A stretch of 64,000 nt of DNA from Formicarius rufipectus. Taxonomy: Eukaryota; Chordata; Aves; Passeriformes; Formicariidae. Shown here one piece after another: positions 36,926 to 50,714 of the stretch (positions are counted from its first letter, which is position 1; every line of letters starts with the position of its first letter). A program made the position numbers and the translations under genes. A model generated the notes under the pieces. The model made no database searches. It saw only the letters and a program-made list of their open reading frames with translations, and was not told the DNA's origin. The stretch lies in NCBI GenBank assembly GCA_013399695.1, contig VXAU01001352.1, positions 922,799-986,798 of the forward strand. The letters are read 5' to 3'.

Positions 36926-39900
36926 GCATTGCCCAAGAGGATACCCCATAGATATGTTAGACTTCACAACAGTTAATTACAGTGTAAGAGGTCTCTTTGC
37001 AAATAAGGAGTGAATCATGGAGCTATTTGTTGCCCTGAATTTTCATTGCTCTTTCACTTATTACCACTGTCTTTTTAGTTCAGTGCTTGTTTGGGGTTCT
37101 GAATGGGTGATACTGTTTTCAACACAAAATGGGAGGGTGAAGCTAAGTAACAGTAAAACCTTTCCTAAAAAATGTAATATTTGCACACATTTAGGGATAT
37201 GGAGCTGCATTTGATATAATTAATGCTAAAGCAATCATTGACTTTGGAACTGGCTGTAAGGTAGGGGAACTGAAACCAAGAGATTTCAGGTTGCCATTTT
37301 GGAAGGGTAAAGTTGGATCTAATTCAGATTAGATGCTTTTACATTTTGACTGAAACCATTTTTGTCAGTGAAAATTATGCTCTTGCTAATTTTTTTTTCT
37401 AATGACAAACCTCATCAGTATGAAAAAGTTTAACCAGAAGCATATAAGCTCTCCTGCACTCTTTCCAAGTAAATTTTTCAAGCATTTGAATATTAAAAAA
37501 CAACACCCCCCCAAATTTGAGAATATAAAAAGTTTTCTATCAGAGATTATAGATTCTAATGTTCCATTCCCTCAGAAGCAAATCATTCCTTCAAATAGTC
37601 CTGATGGTCTGTTTATCACCCTCCTACACCTGTCAACAGCAGAACAGTGGAAGGCAATGGGATATTATTGTCCCTCTTTGTTCAAGTCAGCGTTAAAGAT
37701 CCAGTTGATCTGTTATGCCTTTTTTTTGTGCCTTAAGCTATGTTTCCATGTGTGTTGGCCTCTGAAGAGTGAAGAATTTATGAAACAAATTTAGGGATGA
37801 AATAAGACCTAGTCAACATTTTATTGCAGCCTTCACTAAGGTTTGCAGTGCCAACAGTCAGTGGCCTCGAGTAGCGTTATTTGATGGCACAGCAATACCA
37901 AGTGTAGCTTTGCTGGCAAGTGTGATACCACAGCTTGTGCAGTGTATGATGTTAAAACTAGAAAAATGCCTTTTAACAGGTGAGGAGATGGCCTTTCATG
38001 GTCTTCTTAAGCAGACTTAAGGCTCGCTTTTCCTTTATATTTTATACCGTACGTATATATGGCAAAATATGTTCATACTGTGGTTCAGAGAAGTTATTTT
38101 CTGAAATATCAGCCCTCCCAGTTCATCTCATAAAATACTGTTCAGCTTCTTTATTTTACAGAAACTCTTTTCAGCCCTGACTTTCTTCTATTTCTGACAA
38201 ATTATGGTAGGTAATCAGTTTGCATGGGAGGTGGTGGGTTAAGAACTGAGAATGAAGTAGCACTCCAAACAAAGGGGAGAATGAAGGAAGAGGTATTCCC
38301 TGCAAATTTGGTTGGCTATTTTGTAAATATTTTGTCAGTGTAATAAAAGTGGCTTCTATGTTCTTCTAGATGAGAGGTGGGTGCTACAAGATTTTATCCT
38401 GTTACTTGCAGCTCAAGAGTAAAAGTGGAGTGACTACAAAGCTAAAAGTTTGTGTCACTACTTTGCACTGCTATACTGCTGCCAGTTAGCCAGATTTATG
38501 CTGTGGGAAACTACAGCTGTTCTGTACTTCCCCAATTGAAATGTGTTTATTGTAATCACAGTTTCAGTTGAACTAAGATTGTTTTACTATAATATGAATG
38601 CATAAAGGCAAATAATTGCCATATTTTTTTAAATAATAAAAGAATAATCCTTAATTTTTCTTCCTGTCCCTTGTGTCCTTGAGGCAGGAGCAAAACAGTT
38701 TTAAAATCTTTTATTTAAGTAGCATAGAGACTGAACTTTGTTTACCTGTGTTATTTTTTTAAAGTTAATTTTGCAGGCATTATGGCTATATCCGCAAACT
38801 GTACGTTTGCCTTTTCAGAATGTGATTATTGCTCGTAAAAGTGGTTTTAATTGAATACTTATGTAATGAATGGCTTGTAGCATGCCTGAAACTACATACC
38901 TCTATTTATATTACTATAGTTTATTTTTTAGGGCTCCCTGTATAACAATACTGGGAAATTACTAAAGGATTTTTGCTATTCAGCTGGGTGATTTTAAAAG
39001 ATACTGCTATTATATTGGACTATTGGCATTGTTGCTTAGGAATAAAAACTTCAGAAAATTACCCCTTCCCCCTTTCAAACAAAGCCACATCTAAAAAGGT
39101 CACAAAAGGAAACACACAATTCAAATAATCTCCTTGCTGTATCTGAGATTAACTTGGACACAGATGTTTCAATTTATAGTTTGATCTGGCGTAATATACA
39201 CATTTAACGAAATCCTGTTTCGTATTGCTTCTATAAACACTAAAGTCTGATAAAAGCATGCTGGCTTTTCTGCCATCTACTTGAATCAGAAACCCCTGAG
39301 CCAGTGCTTGGAGAGCAGGAGTCTGACATTTGGAGACCCAAATTAACTCTTTCAGCCTTTGGCTGCACCTTCTCCTGGCCTTTCCCCCGACTTCCAAATG
39401 GCAAATCCGTTTGTGGTTTTCTCAATTTAAGCTGCTGTGGGTAATTATTAGACTTTGTTCTTGCTGCATTTTAGAGATGAAATGATTCAGTGCTGTTCAT
39501 TATGGCTCATTTCCGGCCCACACTGTAGTCATTAAATTTCTGAGATACTATCTGAGAAATCACTGACATTGTTCATGCACCACGACTAAAATGTCCCACC
39601 CCCTGCTGCTTGCCAGGCATCAGCCCACCTGTGTGTAAAGGGAAATGGCTTTGGCATGATCAGAATCTTTATGGAAGGTCATGAACAAGCAGTCTGTCCC
39701 TTTTTTGTGAAAAGCAGTTTCCCCTTTGTATGCAATACCATTATCTAAAAAATTAATTGCTTCCTCTGAATCACAGACATCATTCAGCTGGTTTTTATAT
39801 TCCACAGGTGAAGTTATCTCACTTCTGATTGTGTATTTCCCAGCAAATCTTGGTTGCAAGAAATGATAAATCGGTTTACTTGGGAAAATAATTAGTGTCT

Positions 39901-42900
39901 GCTTTACTACTTTCTGCCAGTTACCCTAAACAATAAGCAGAATACCTGACAGTCAGTGAATTCTGAGAATGGGGAGGTTGATGTCCAACCTCTCGAGGTT
40001 ATCGTCACAGTTGGGTTGGCACCTGTGAGAAGGAGGTAAATATTGCCCTACAACGAGGTTTTTATATATTTAGGTAAATCTGTGGCTGTCCACAAACTGA
40101 CTTTGCTATTTCCAAAATTGGAGGATTTAATTGTGCAAGCTTCTTACTATTGTAGGTCTGTTCATCTTGGTAGCCATTACAGTTGGCAGTAAGGGCAGAA
40201 TTGTTCCCATATTCCCTCAGTTGGCGTATGACCTTGGCATTTAGGAAAATGTAAGCAACAGTCATACCTCTGAAGGGAAATGCAGGCACATCAGTAATTA
40301 ATGAAAGAATTACTGTAGGCTTGACTAAAAGATAAAAACTTTAAATTTGTAAGGGATGGACTCATGGAGTATTATAAACCCATATTTGTTTAGATGTATT
40401 TCTGGTGGTGGGAATAAAAGAAGGAAAAGCTTTTCCCATGCAGCTTTTCAAAATGTCAGTGTACTACTTTTATTGCCACTCCATTACATTTCTATGAAGC
40501 TTGCTTGAAAGGCAAACCTAAAGGTTAAAAGCCCCACAATAACTTCCTCCTGTATTGATATGACATGATAAGACTGTCTGGTATCCTTTAAAACTCCTCC
40601 AAAGTGAACCTCCCAGCCAGACACAGGCAGCAGGTGGTGCAGGCAGTCCTGACCCACTTCATTCAGGGGTAAGAAGAAAGGTAGATGCTGGTAGTCTACT
40701 GTGGATCATCTGTCCCCCCTCTCACCTGTTTGCTCTGCTGAAGTCCAGATCCAGCTGTGGACATGCACATCTGGACCAGGCCCCACACTTAAACAGCCAC
40801 TGAATTAAGAGCTGGGTAGACAGCCAGCAGCATGCCTGGCAAGCTGACTGTGAGGAGCAAGGATTTGGGAGGGTGAGGCTGGAGAAATTGGTCTGAGAAG
40901 AGCCAGAAGGGATTTTTTAATTTATTTTATTTTGCTGATTTTTTTTTATGTAGCCTTTCAAAAACGAGGGTGGTCCTATATTTGGGTCGATATGGTAGGT
41001 CTGTCTAAATCCATGAGAACAAAATGAGTCTACAAGGATAAACCACAATGAGGTGGAGAAGAAGGCATTCGGAGTTTTTTTTGGCAGAAATTGGTTAATT
41101 AAGTCCGCCTAGAATTATGCAAGACCTTAGCTTGGCCACCTTGCTATCTTTGTTAAATACGTGACTTCCCAGGAGTGAATCTGGATGAAATGTCTTAGTA
41201 TTGTTTAAGTAATGTTTTTAATAGGGAAAGCAGAAAAATTGTGCAATTGGACTGAAGAAACATCTAAGTTTGCATTTTCCCATGAAGCTCTCTTTTTGAG
41301 AAAAAAAGAAATGTGTAGATGGAGTTATGGGGTTTAGGGCCTATGTTGAGAAAAATGGAAATGTTTTCCTTATTAGGCTCTGCCACCCCAAAATTGGAAC
41401 ACATATTCAAACAGCAAAAGCCAACAGCAATATATGAATGACAATGTTTTAAAGAACATTGATACATCAAGAACAAGTCAAAACCCTCTTCAGTGTCACA
41501 AACAGATTCTTTGGGACAATTAGCCCGCATATTCTTCCAGCTTTAGCAGCTGTTGCTGGATTAATATCTTTGGGTATGAGACAGTTGAATAATCAAGGTT
41601 AATTGCAGCATTTTCTGACTGTAAAAAAGCCTTTCAGGGAGGAAGGGTATGATTCTGGGCAGCTAAATGGGCTAAAATTGTATATTGAAGACTTTGGGGA
41701 TATAGCAGATCGTAGTCTTAGAGACTTGATAATATTCTTCTCATCAGTATATTGTGTAGCTTGTCCTTGGCACACAGTAGTTTTAAGAACATTCAAGGTC
41801 TGTTCTTCTTCCCAAAAATAGGAATAAGTCAGTGCAAACATAGGAATAATTTACATTTAAAGGAAATGAAAGGCACAAGGGGAACTTAACAGCAATTCTG
41901 TCTCAACATACAGTCCTAGAGATAATTTGCAAAAATAATTTAGTCAACTCTAAGTTAATTTTTTAATATCTGGTAGAGACACAGTGTGAGTAAACAAATT
42001 AGAAAAAGTGTTTTTAAAATAGTCTGTTGGGTTTTTGAGGTTGAGAATGCAATTAAGAGGTTATCAGAAAGTAATTCAATAATAATTCAATTTAAGACAC
42101 ATACTTAGGATACAATTCCTCTGGCCTGTCTTGTTACCAAAGCTATGTCAAGAGGCCAAGGAGCTGTCCTTTGTCATGGGTTTTTGTGGTATAAAGGAAA
42201 GTCCTGGGTGGTAAAATTTTCAGTTTTCAGGTCTGTGGCAGTCAAGTGTTTTCTGGTTTTGGTTTGTTTTTCTAGTGGACCATCAATCACCCCCATGCCC
42301 CACCCACCCCTCACCTCCTCACACCCTCTGCCCCTTGCTCAGAGTTGCACTGTGGGCTAAAAGAGCTTAAACTTTGCATATGATTCTTACAAGCAATTAC
42401 AAGATGAGGAAGAAATCAGTACTACTGATGAGTATTGTAGAGCTGATGGAATTGCTTCTCCCAACGAATAGAAGTTCAAGCAGCTGTGGAGATTTCTATG
42501 TATTCTACATGGGCATCAATTATCAATCCATGGCTATCTTGCTATAAAGCTGACCAAAGGCTTCACCCAGGTTATGCCTGATTGACTCAAAATCATCTCA
42601 GTGCTCGAGGCATTGCAAAGAACTTTCAGTAGAGCTGAATGCAGAGATATAAGGGGAGAATTCCTCCTACAAATGAACGAACTGTGCTGGCAATACGCAC
42701 TCTTGGTTGCAAATGTAAAGGTAATGAATTGCAGCTATAGTCTATTTCCCATCTGGTTTTAACAGCCTGTTTCTTTTTTATTTTCTAAAATAGGCTTCTA
42801 TTTAGCAAGTTTTTACTTTGGTAATTAATGAAGGACTATCATTTCCTAGTATGCATCTGTGGAGCTTTTTGAATTGTTACTGTGTCACCATGCTTAGGAC

Positions 42901-45544
42901 AGCAGCTTGAGCTGAAGCCAAAGACAGCTTTGAATCATTTGGTATCAAGGTACTAATGAGCTCTGCAGACATTTCAAATGCAATTTTTTCGTCTTCAACC
43001 AGGTGTGGCTTAATCCACTCTATTTTTCCCATAAGCAATATGATGTCCAATATATAACTTTCTCCTCATATTCCAAAAAATGTTTCCAAAAGGTTAAAGT
43101 TATGCTTTTTGCAACATAGAAGACGTTTTGCTGACTTCTCTTTTCCTGCTGTTAGCTTACTATCCATTTCCACCCTGAAATCTGATGGCCTGAGAAGAAA
43201 TGTGTTTTCCTCAAAATTCGAAATCAGGAGCTATACTGGTTTATAATTCTGATTTACGTGTGTGTTTCCTGCCCTTAAAAACTGTTTACAAATCAAAGTA
43301 AAAAAGCTATTTATATGGGTTAATACTCAAAGATAATTTCTCCACATTCTAGCTACAGCTGTGAACAAATTACATTCAGATTCCAAGGAAAGAAATTAAG
43401 GATTTAATACTGTAGGAAAAGCACTGAAGAATTGCAAATGAATTTATCAGGAATTCATTCCTCTTGATTGATGTGCTAAGTGGAAGCATGTAGGACATTA
43501 AAAGGGTCTTGTGTAAATCTTGACAGTAGTTGCTGCTGCTTCTTGGAGAACGAGTGCATGTTCTGCTATTGATTTGTTTGCAGCCAGATATATTTAAACT
43601 GTAACATTTCTTCCTGCAAACGTCTCTATGTGTGTGTGCCATGGGAGTTCTGCTCTTTGCCCAGTACCAGGAGAAAGGGTGACAGCTGTTGCCTCAATGA
43701 TTTTGACTTGCTCCACCAAAGATTTTGTTAGTGCCCAATTGCGAGAAAGTGTTGGCTCTGCTGTTTGAAGAAGTAAGATTTTTCAAAATTGGTATGTAAC
43801 TGGTGTTTTATATTAGTTCAGGATGCCCTTTGTAGCCCATTCACCTCCTTCAGAAAACATTCTAGTTACATTCTTAGGCTTCCCTAAGGTGTCACCCAAA
43901 CTCCTTCCATGGCTTTATTTCCCACGTGGCAGTTATGTGGCATTCATGACGGTGATCAGTGCAAGGGTGATGAATTTTGAGATTCAGTTTTCACCTTGGG
44001 GAAGTCCATAGGCTTTGCTTCAGATCAAAATAATGAAGATCCTCTTATCCTCTTGGTGCAAACAGGTAATTCTACGCAGCACCTGCTCCTGCTCTAAGTG
44101 CCTCATTGAAGCAACCAAGAGAACAAATCCTGTGATATGCAGTAACGAGGAGGGCTGTCCCTTGGATATTTCCTCAAAGATGATTCTTTTAGCACTGTCA
44201 TTTGAAGGAGTAAATAGAACAGAGAAGTTTCTTTCATTCCTTTACTACCAGCCACAGTGACAAATGCTTTGTTAAGAGGACTGCATGCACAGGTATCTTG
44301 AGAGTGCTTCAGATGGTACTGGAGAATTTTCTGAAGTTTCTATCAAGAAATAATATTTTTTTTAATCAACTACTGGTCTTGAATGAAAATAACTCCCAAG
44401 GAAAGATAACCTCACATCACGATTATTTCGTGTTACTGCCGTAATTTGTGGGGTTTTCCCCATAGATAAAAGGTTCATGTATTCTAATTCAAAATGAGAT
44501 GTTTTCCTATTGTTCTGGTTCCTATTGTCAGTGATAATTCCACTGATAACAGAATAGCATACCCTTTCTTTGGGTTGGGTTTTGTTTGGTTAACAGAAGC
44601 ACAAGAAACTAAACCACAAAATCTAAAAAAGGAAGTTTAAATGTATTTTTTATAGGAGCGGATCTGTAATAAAAACAACAAAATCCAGTGTTTAAGCTTT
44701 ATAGAAATAATTTAATGACCAGCTGCAGCAATAAACACCTTTCCGTTTTGATTGGGTCTTAACTCCTCCATCCAGTGATTAATTGCTCCATGAAAGACAA
44801 ACACATTACATGATACCTTAAGTATAACATCCTGTTTTAAAGATTCCACTGGTGCAGTTTAAATGGTTTTGATTCTGTTCAGACTTTAAAAGGATATTTT
44901 GGGAATCCTCCACTTATTATTAGTTCTTGCATATGTTCATGACCAAGGCAATAACTGGCCAGTGTTTTCTTTCTCTTGTACATCTTTGGCCTTGCTTGCA
45001 TTTGTATTCCTCTTCAATGGAGAGTAGTGCAACATTGTGATGTCACAGCTTGTTTTCATTAGAACCATTGTAGGTAGCACAGGATGGAGATTTGCATTTG
45101 ATTTGAATTGTGGGGAAAATTAGAACCTCTTAATAAAGTTATGCAACTGGTTCCTATGCAGGATGGAACATGCATTAATTTATTATTGTAATGTGTTACT
45201 ATTAAAGCCATACATTGCTGATAACAGAACAGTCACTAAGACAGGGATCTAAAAATATTTTGGATATAAACAAGATTTTAGCTGATGATCTAATAGGGAA
45301 ATAAGAATGGTCAAATATTTAATTCATGCACTCATTTTCTTATGCAATTAGGCTTCCTTTCCCAAGGCAGCATGAAAAAGGGACTGTGTATGACACTAGC
45401 GGCAAGAAAAATGGACTACATTTACCATAAGAAAGGTTGCATCTGTATCAGAAGAAAGAACTTCATTTGGTTCTTTGAGTTGCAATTATTTCACTTTGTG
45501 TTGTAACTTCCATTTGAGAGCATTGTCTTGATTTTTTTTCTTTA
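36926..45544 (+). other. SUGCT: SUGCT intron, unique sequence
   Basis: This is mostly AT-rich, repeat-poor sequence. A 130-codon open frame at 37402-37794 (+) is the longest in unique sequence here. It resembles no family I know, and its A/T-rich composition matches its surroundings, so I treat it as chance. A candidate conserved non-coding block lies at 39480-39880. A GC-balanced patch lies at about 40600-40900. Confidence 0.5.
39480..39880. other. Candidate conserved non-coding block
   Basis: The block has even base composition with few homopolymers and several short motifs of the kind bound by homeodomain (TAAT/ATTA), GATA and similar factors. It has no convincing splice sites. An open frame of 79 codons on the minus strand (39620-39859) matches no protein I recognise. 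This is a judgement from texture only; no alignment was done. Confidence 0.2.
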
Positions 45545-46012
45545 CAGAATGACAGAAGGGTTGAGATGTGAAGAGAGAGACCTTTTGAGGTCCTTTGGCC
45601 CAATTCCTGTTCTCAAGAAGGGTCACCTAGAGCCAGTTTCCCAGCATAATGTCCAGCTGGATTTGAGTATGTCCCCCCAGGGTGGCAGATTCTGCTGCCT
45701 ATTTGAACACTCAGGTCCTATCACAGTAAAAAAGTGTTTCCTGATGTTCAGACAACACCTCCTATTTGTACCTGTTGCCTCTTTTCTCTCACTGGGCACC
45801 ACTGGAAAGAGCCTGTCTTCCTCTTTACACTCTCCCTTTGGGTATTTATATGTAGTGATAAAATTCTCCCTGAGGTTCACTTCTCTCCAGACCAAACAGT
45901 TGCAGCACTCTCAGCTTCTTCTCATATGAGAGATACCCCAGTGCCTTAAACATCATAGCATTCCTTTCCTGGACTGTTTCAAATAGCTGCATATCAGGCT
46001 TGTACTGGGGAT
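45545..46012 (-). mobile_element. CR1 LINE fragment, antisense
   Basis: It starts with ACAGAATGACAGAAGG (reversed 3' end), passes through CAAGAAGGGTCACCTAGAGC and the CACAGTAAAAAAGTGTTTCC block, and runs into the C-terminal end of the reverse transcriptase frame. It stops near CTTGTACTGGGGAT. It is about 470 bases long. The minus-strand open frame 45623-45895 reads CCLNIRKHFFTVIGPE, a family segment. Confidence 0.88.
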
Positions 46013-46181
46013 TAATTTTATTGTATTTTGCATTAAAATATTTGTTCTGGGATGATGCCTTTTATGAAAAATTGGTACAGTCTGGCCAGTCTTTCTTTAA
46101 TGTTTTCTCTGAGGAGCCCATCCAGAGAAACAATAGATTCTTGAATAAGAGCAGGGGTAAGTCCAGGTGTTTCTTTTCATG
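46013..46181 (+). other. Spacer between two antisense CR1 copies
   Basis: This AT-rich spacer of about 170 bases has no recognised repeat. It separates two same-direction CR1 fragments. Confidence 0.5.
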
Positions 46182-47180
46182 TCATAGCATTATATCATAG
46201 AATGGCCGGCATTGGAAGGGACCCTTAAAATCATCTAGTTATCCCCACCATGCTGTGGACAGGGACACGTTCCACTAGACCAGCTTGCTCAGAGCTCCAT
46301 CCAGCCTGGTGTTGAACACCTCTGAGGAATGGGTCATCCGCAGCTTCTCTGGGTAACCTGTTCCAGTGACTCACCACTCTCACAGTAAAGAATTTCTTCC
46401 TGATATCTAATCTACACCTATTTCAGTTTGAATCCGTTCCCCCTTGCTCTTGGAGAAAGTCCCTCTCTATCTTTCATGTAGGCTCCCTTCAGGTGCTGGA
46501 AGGCTGCAATTAGGTCACCCCAGAACCCTTCTCTTCTCCAGCCTGAACGAATACAATTGTCAGCCTTTCCTCATAGGAGAGGAGCTCCATCCCTCTGATC
46601 ATCTTCTTCCCTCCTCTGCACTTTCTCCAATAGGTTGTTGTCTCTCCTGTGTTGGAGACCCCAGAACTGGACTCAGCACTGCAGGTGGGTCTCAGCAGAG
46701 CAGAGGAGCAGAATCACCTCCCTTGCCCTGCTGGGCCACGCTGCTTGTGATGCAGTGTTGGAACATGTTTGACTTTCAGGTTGCAATCGCACACTGCTGG
46801 CTCATGTCCAGCCCCTCTTCCACCAGCACCCCAAGTCCTTCTCTGCAGGGCCGCTCTCAATCTGTTCATCCCCCAGCCTGTATTGATAACAGGGATTTCC
46901 CCTACCCAGGTCCAGCACCTTGAACTTGGCCTTATTAAACCTCACAAGATTCCCAGGGACCCACCTCTCAAGCTTGTCCAGGACTGGATGGCATCTTGTC
47001 CTTGAGGTGTGGCAACTGCAGCCCTCAGCTTGGTGTCATCTGCACATTGATAAGGGTGTGCTTGATTCCTTTGTGTCATTAATAAAGATATTAAATAACA
47101 CTGGTCCCACTATGGACCCCTGAGGGACAGCACTGGTCACTGATGTCCCCTGGAGCCATTGACCCTTTGGAAGTCATTGT
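46182..47180 (-). mobile_element. CR1 LINE, 5'-truncated, antisense
   Basis: The left edge reads TCATAGCATTATATCATAGA, a variant of the paired terminal repeat, followed by TTGGAAGGGACCCTTAAAAT. Rightward it passes the CACAGTAAAGAATTTCTTCC block, the reversed reverse-transcriptase end (CCTTTCCTCATAGGAGAGGA) and, near 47100, CCCACTATGGACCCCTGAGG, which matches the region just after the catalytic core. It is about 1 kb long and heavily mutated, and resembles the copy at 6051-7045 in the part of CR1 retained. Confidence 0.9.
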
Positions 47181-49827
47181 TTCAAGTAAGCAACATGTTA
47201 ATGATGAATGCATGTTCCTTTGTGGGTAGTCTGGCTTACCCTGTCTTTCAAGAGCCATCTGAGAGCCCAGAGTGAGTGGAACTTGAGATAATCAGGAAAA
47301 GAGGCACTGATATCAAGATCCAGAGCAGCTGGGTGGCAGCGTCCTGCTGGAGGGGAAAGGAGCCAGCTGGAAGAGATCTATAGAAATCTGGAGCTTAAGG
47401 GTGGTGTTTAGTCACCATTCAGTCCCGGAAAGAGGGATACAGTCACCTTGGCCACTTGGAGAAATAGGTTTATCTCAGCCCAACCTTTCTACTCATTGAA
47501 TGATCTAAAAGGAAAGACTTGAAAGACCTAATGTAATTGCAACTAGGTGAAATCACCTGTGGTGATTGTACAGTGTGTAGTAGAGGCAATGTAAAGTGAC
47601 CATCAGATTCTTTATGCCTTGAGGTGCAAGATTTTTGGAGCCAAAGATTTAACATTAGGTTGAATAATCTTTATTATTGGACTTCAGAAATTGTTGTAAA
47701 TTTAGAGTTGTTAGCCCCCCCCCAACACAAGTGGTGTGGTATTTGTGCTTTATCCAGAAGAGCCAATTAGGCAATAAAAACATGAATTGAGGTTTAATTG
47801 AAGTGTTCTTTTTGGTATTCAAATGGGAAAACCTCCATCAAACATTTAAATAATGGTAAAGACTGTGAGTTGAACTATTTCTTGTGATTCTCTTGTACTT
47901 GGTGACAAATCTGGCTGCGTTTGAGTCAGTAGCACGAAAGCAAACTACTCAGTTTTAGTATTCCTCAAGGGAATACCTGTCAGATATTTTGTTACTTCTT
48001 TAAAGGACAAACTCCTTGTTAACAGTTCTTTATTGGTTCCCATCAGAAGTGCAACATTATTTGGGATTTCTGAAAATGGGAGCAACCTGAAATATTCAGT
48101 TCAGGCAGTGAAGAGTATAGTTTAAATATGCATACAAGAATATAGGGAAACAATCAGAAATAATATAAAAGTGATCCTGCAGGATGCATTATCCTCTATC
48201 AAAGCAGGTTGAGGGAGGGCTTTGATGCTCTTGTTTCATCAGTTTTAAGGTTTATGTGTTAGACCCTAAACCTTTGGAAGTATAATTTGTTTTTTTCAGA
48301 CTTTTCCTTGAAAGTTTTCTGTTTCAGTCTTTTTTTTTTTTTAATCTTTTTTTTTAATAGCTTTCCCATTTCAATAGAATTACAATGTTAAGAATCAGCT
48401 AGTTTCAAATAATAAAAAAAAGCCCTTTTTAGGATTTCAGTCATTACAGAGAAGCCTTCAGACTTAGATATGTTCATGTTTTCATACACCATTAATATAT
48501 CGATCCTTGTTATTATTCTTTTCTTGGGTGCTAGTGGTGCTTTTGCCTTGTGCTTTTTTGCACAGGATATCAAGAGCAATATACTATTGATAAAATGTCT
48601 TTTTAAGTTGAAGTATTTCAGTAGTTCTCATTACTACAGGTGTGCCTGAACTTGCATCCACTGGCTTTGCATCCTGTGCAAGGTTGTGGTGGGATCATCC
48701 ACTTGATAGTACACAATGAGAGCAGTGCAAAAATAGTTGTGTCTTTTGAACTGATGTAGGAAAACTGCTGGAAAGAAACAGTCAAGAATTCTTTTAAGTA
48801 GTGCACAGAAAAGTTGAAAATATAAATTGACAGAAGTCAATTCAGAGAGCTTTCAGAATAACTTCTATTTGCCCATTTTAATACCAGCAGCCACAGCATA
48901 TAATCTATGTTGACACGGCTGAAAGTGAGTCTGCCTGTTGCCTTCCCTGAAAGCAACTGGCCAAGGACTGGTCTGGTGCCCTGAGGCTTTGCTGGGAATC
49001 CTCAGGAGTTTTAGGATCAAAAAAGAGGAACACAGCATCTTGCAGTTCCCAACTTCTGGGGAAGTCAGGGCAGAAAAACAACCCCAGCAAATACCTGAAG
49101 ATTTCTGACTGTGCAGGACTGTGGGTGTCCTTTTGCTTCCGCTATTGATTTACATTCAGTAAAGCTCAGATGCAGCCTAGGAAGTGGGCCAGTTACTGCT
49201 GTATTGAGGGATCCTGTTAGTCCATCTGATGGTTTAGAGGAAGACAACCCCCTCTCCTCCTTTATTTCCTTCCTAATGCACCTGGCCAGTTGTGCAATGC
49301 TGACCAATGGACAGCTGCTAACAATGAGGAAATTGTGCTCAGAAGAAGTAGCTCAGGATCTGATGGTTATTATCCGGGGAGAAACTGAAGCACTAGGGAT
49401 TTGTTTCTTGCCAGGATGTTATTTTTTTTTCTTTTCTTTTTATTTTTTTTTTAAATTGGAAAAGTTGACTCTGTACTGAATCAAACACTTTTTATCTTCC
49501 CTGTTTATGATTTTGTGGAGCTGCTTTCTTAAGAAGGACTTTCCCCATGGTTTCTTTTTTCCCCTCTCCTACTCTCTCCTCCATAATCCATCTGGGAGGA
49601 TTAACAATTTTACATCTGAGAAACAGCTATTTATAGTACAACGGGTGATTTTTGCTAGCAGTAATGTTTGTCTGCATTGCTGTTACCGAGGTATGTGTAG
49701 GTATGTGGATGCGAAGTAGCATTTAGAGTACATTTTACAGGGTGTGTGTGCTTGTAGCAAGTATCCACATTATCATTACACGGCACTCCCATTTACTGTC
49801 TTTCCTGCAAATATCTTGTAGTACTTT

Positions 49828-49978
49828 AAAAAAACAAACAAACAAAAAACAAAAAAAAAACCAAAACCAAAACCCAACCAACCAAAAAAAAAAAAACAAA
49901 CAACAAACAAACAGAAAAACCAGGAAAAAGTAAACAACAAAAAAAACCACCAAAAAGCCCCAACACAAAACCAAACAG
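49828..49978. repeat. A/C-only low-complexity tract
   Basis: About 150 bases are built almost entirely of A runs broken by single or double C (AAAC, AACC), with hardly any T and few G. It is the strand complement in composition of the G/T tract at 57661-57759. Confidence 0.9.
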
Positions 49979-50660
49979 GATATGAAAATTCAGTGCCAAA
50001 GAGGCAGCTCTTTAGGCACGAATGACGCTTAGTTAATAACATAAAGATCCCCATCTATGAAGGGAAGGCAGTTCTTTCGGCTTGAGAAAATAAGCAGAAA
50101 CATCTAAACTCTGATGTTCTAATTTGAGAACGTCTGCCATTCTTCACAACCTGAATTAAGCATATGCCTCTGGGAGAGTAGTCAAAGAAATCCACAGAAT
50201 GAACAGAGTGAATAATTTTCTTTGGTAACTGTGAAATTCTTACTTTGACTCAGGTCTTCTCTCTCGTAGAGTCCTTTAAGTATAAATAAATTCAATTCAG
50301 AGTGACTGGGCAGGAGTTTTGGAAGTAACAGCAGTGCTTTTATGGCTCTATAAGAAAGTTGCTGCTTTTTTTCTCTAACAGCTTCAATTGATATGATATC
50401 AAGGTACATATGACAATCACTATTAATTTATAAACTAATTATTTTAGTGCATATTTTTGTACAGGCCTTCCTGTTTCATATGAAAAATGATCCAACTGGA
50501 ATACTCTGGTCAGTTTTATTTGTCACATTGAAATAATTCTTACCGACTGACTACACTTCTGTAGTGGCATAAGAAAGTTAAAACTGTTTCTGGCTTGAAA
50601 GTATGTCTGTTACAATACAAACAAAGGAGTATGCTGTTCTGTATGGAAATATGCAAAAAA

Positions 50661-50714
50661 AGATTTTACAAGATTTTACATCTTGCTTTACATCTTCTAC
50701 ATCTTGTAAAATCT
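50661..50714. repeat. 14-base perfect inverted repeat with 26-base loop
   Basis: AGATTTTACAAGAT at 50661-50674 is the exact reverse complement of ATCTTGTAAAATCT at 50701-50714. The left arm is itself a partial tandem (AGATTTTACA twice), and the loop repeats CATCTT. The arrangement could fold into a hairpin in RNA. No known microRNA is claimed. Confidence 0.85.

Noticed and set aside
37402..37794. 130-codon open frame on the plus strand
   Set aside because: It is lysine- and phenylalanine-rich as expected from AT-rich intron sequence, with no domain seen.
46444..46923. 159-codon frame on the plus strand
   Set aside because: It lies wholly inside an antisense CR1 copy and reads its opposite strand.
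49111..49479. 122-codon open frame on the plus strand
   Set aside because: It ends in a run of phenylalanine from a poly-T tract and matches no known protein.
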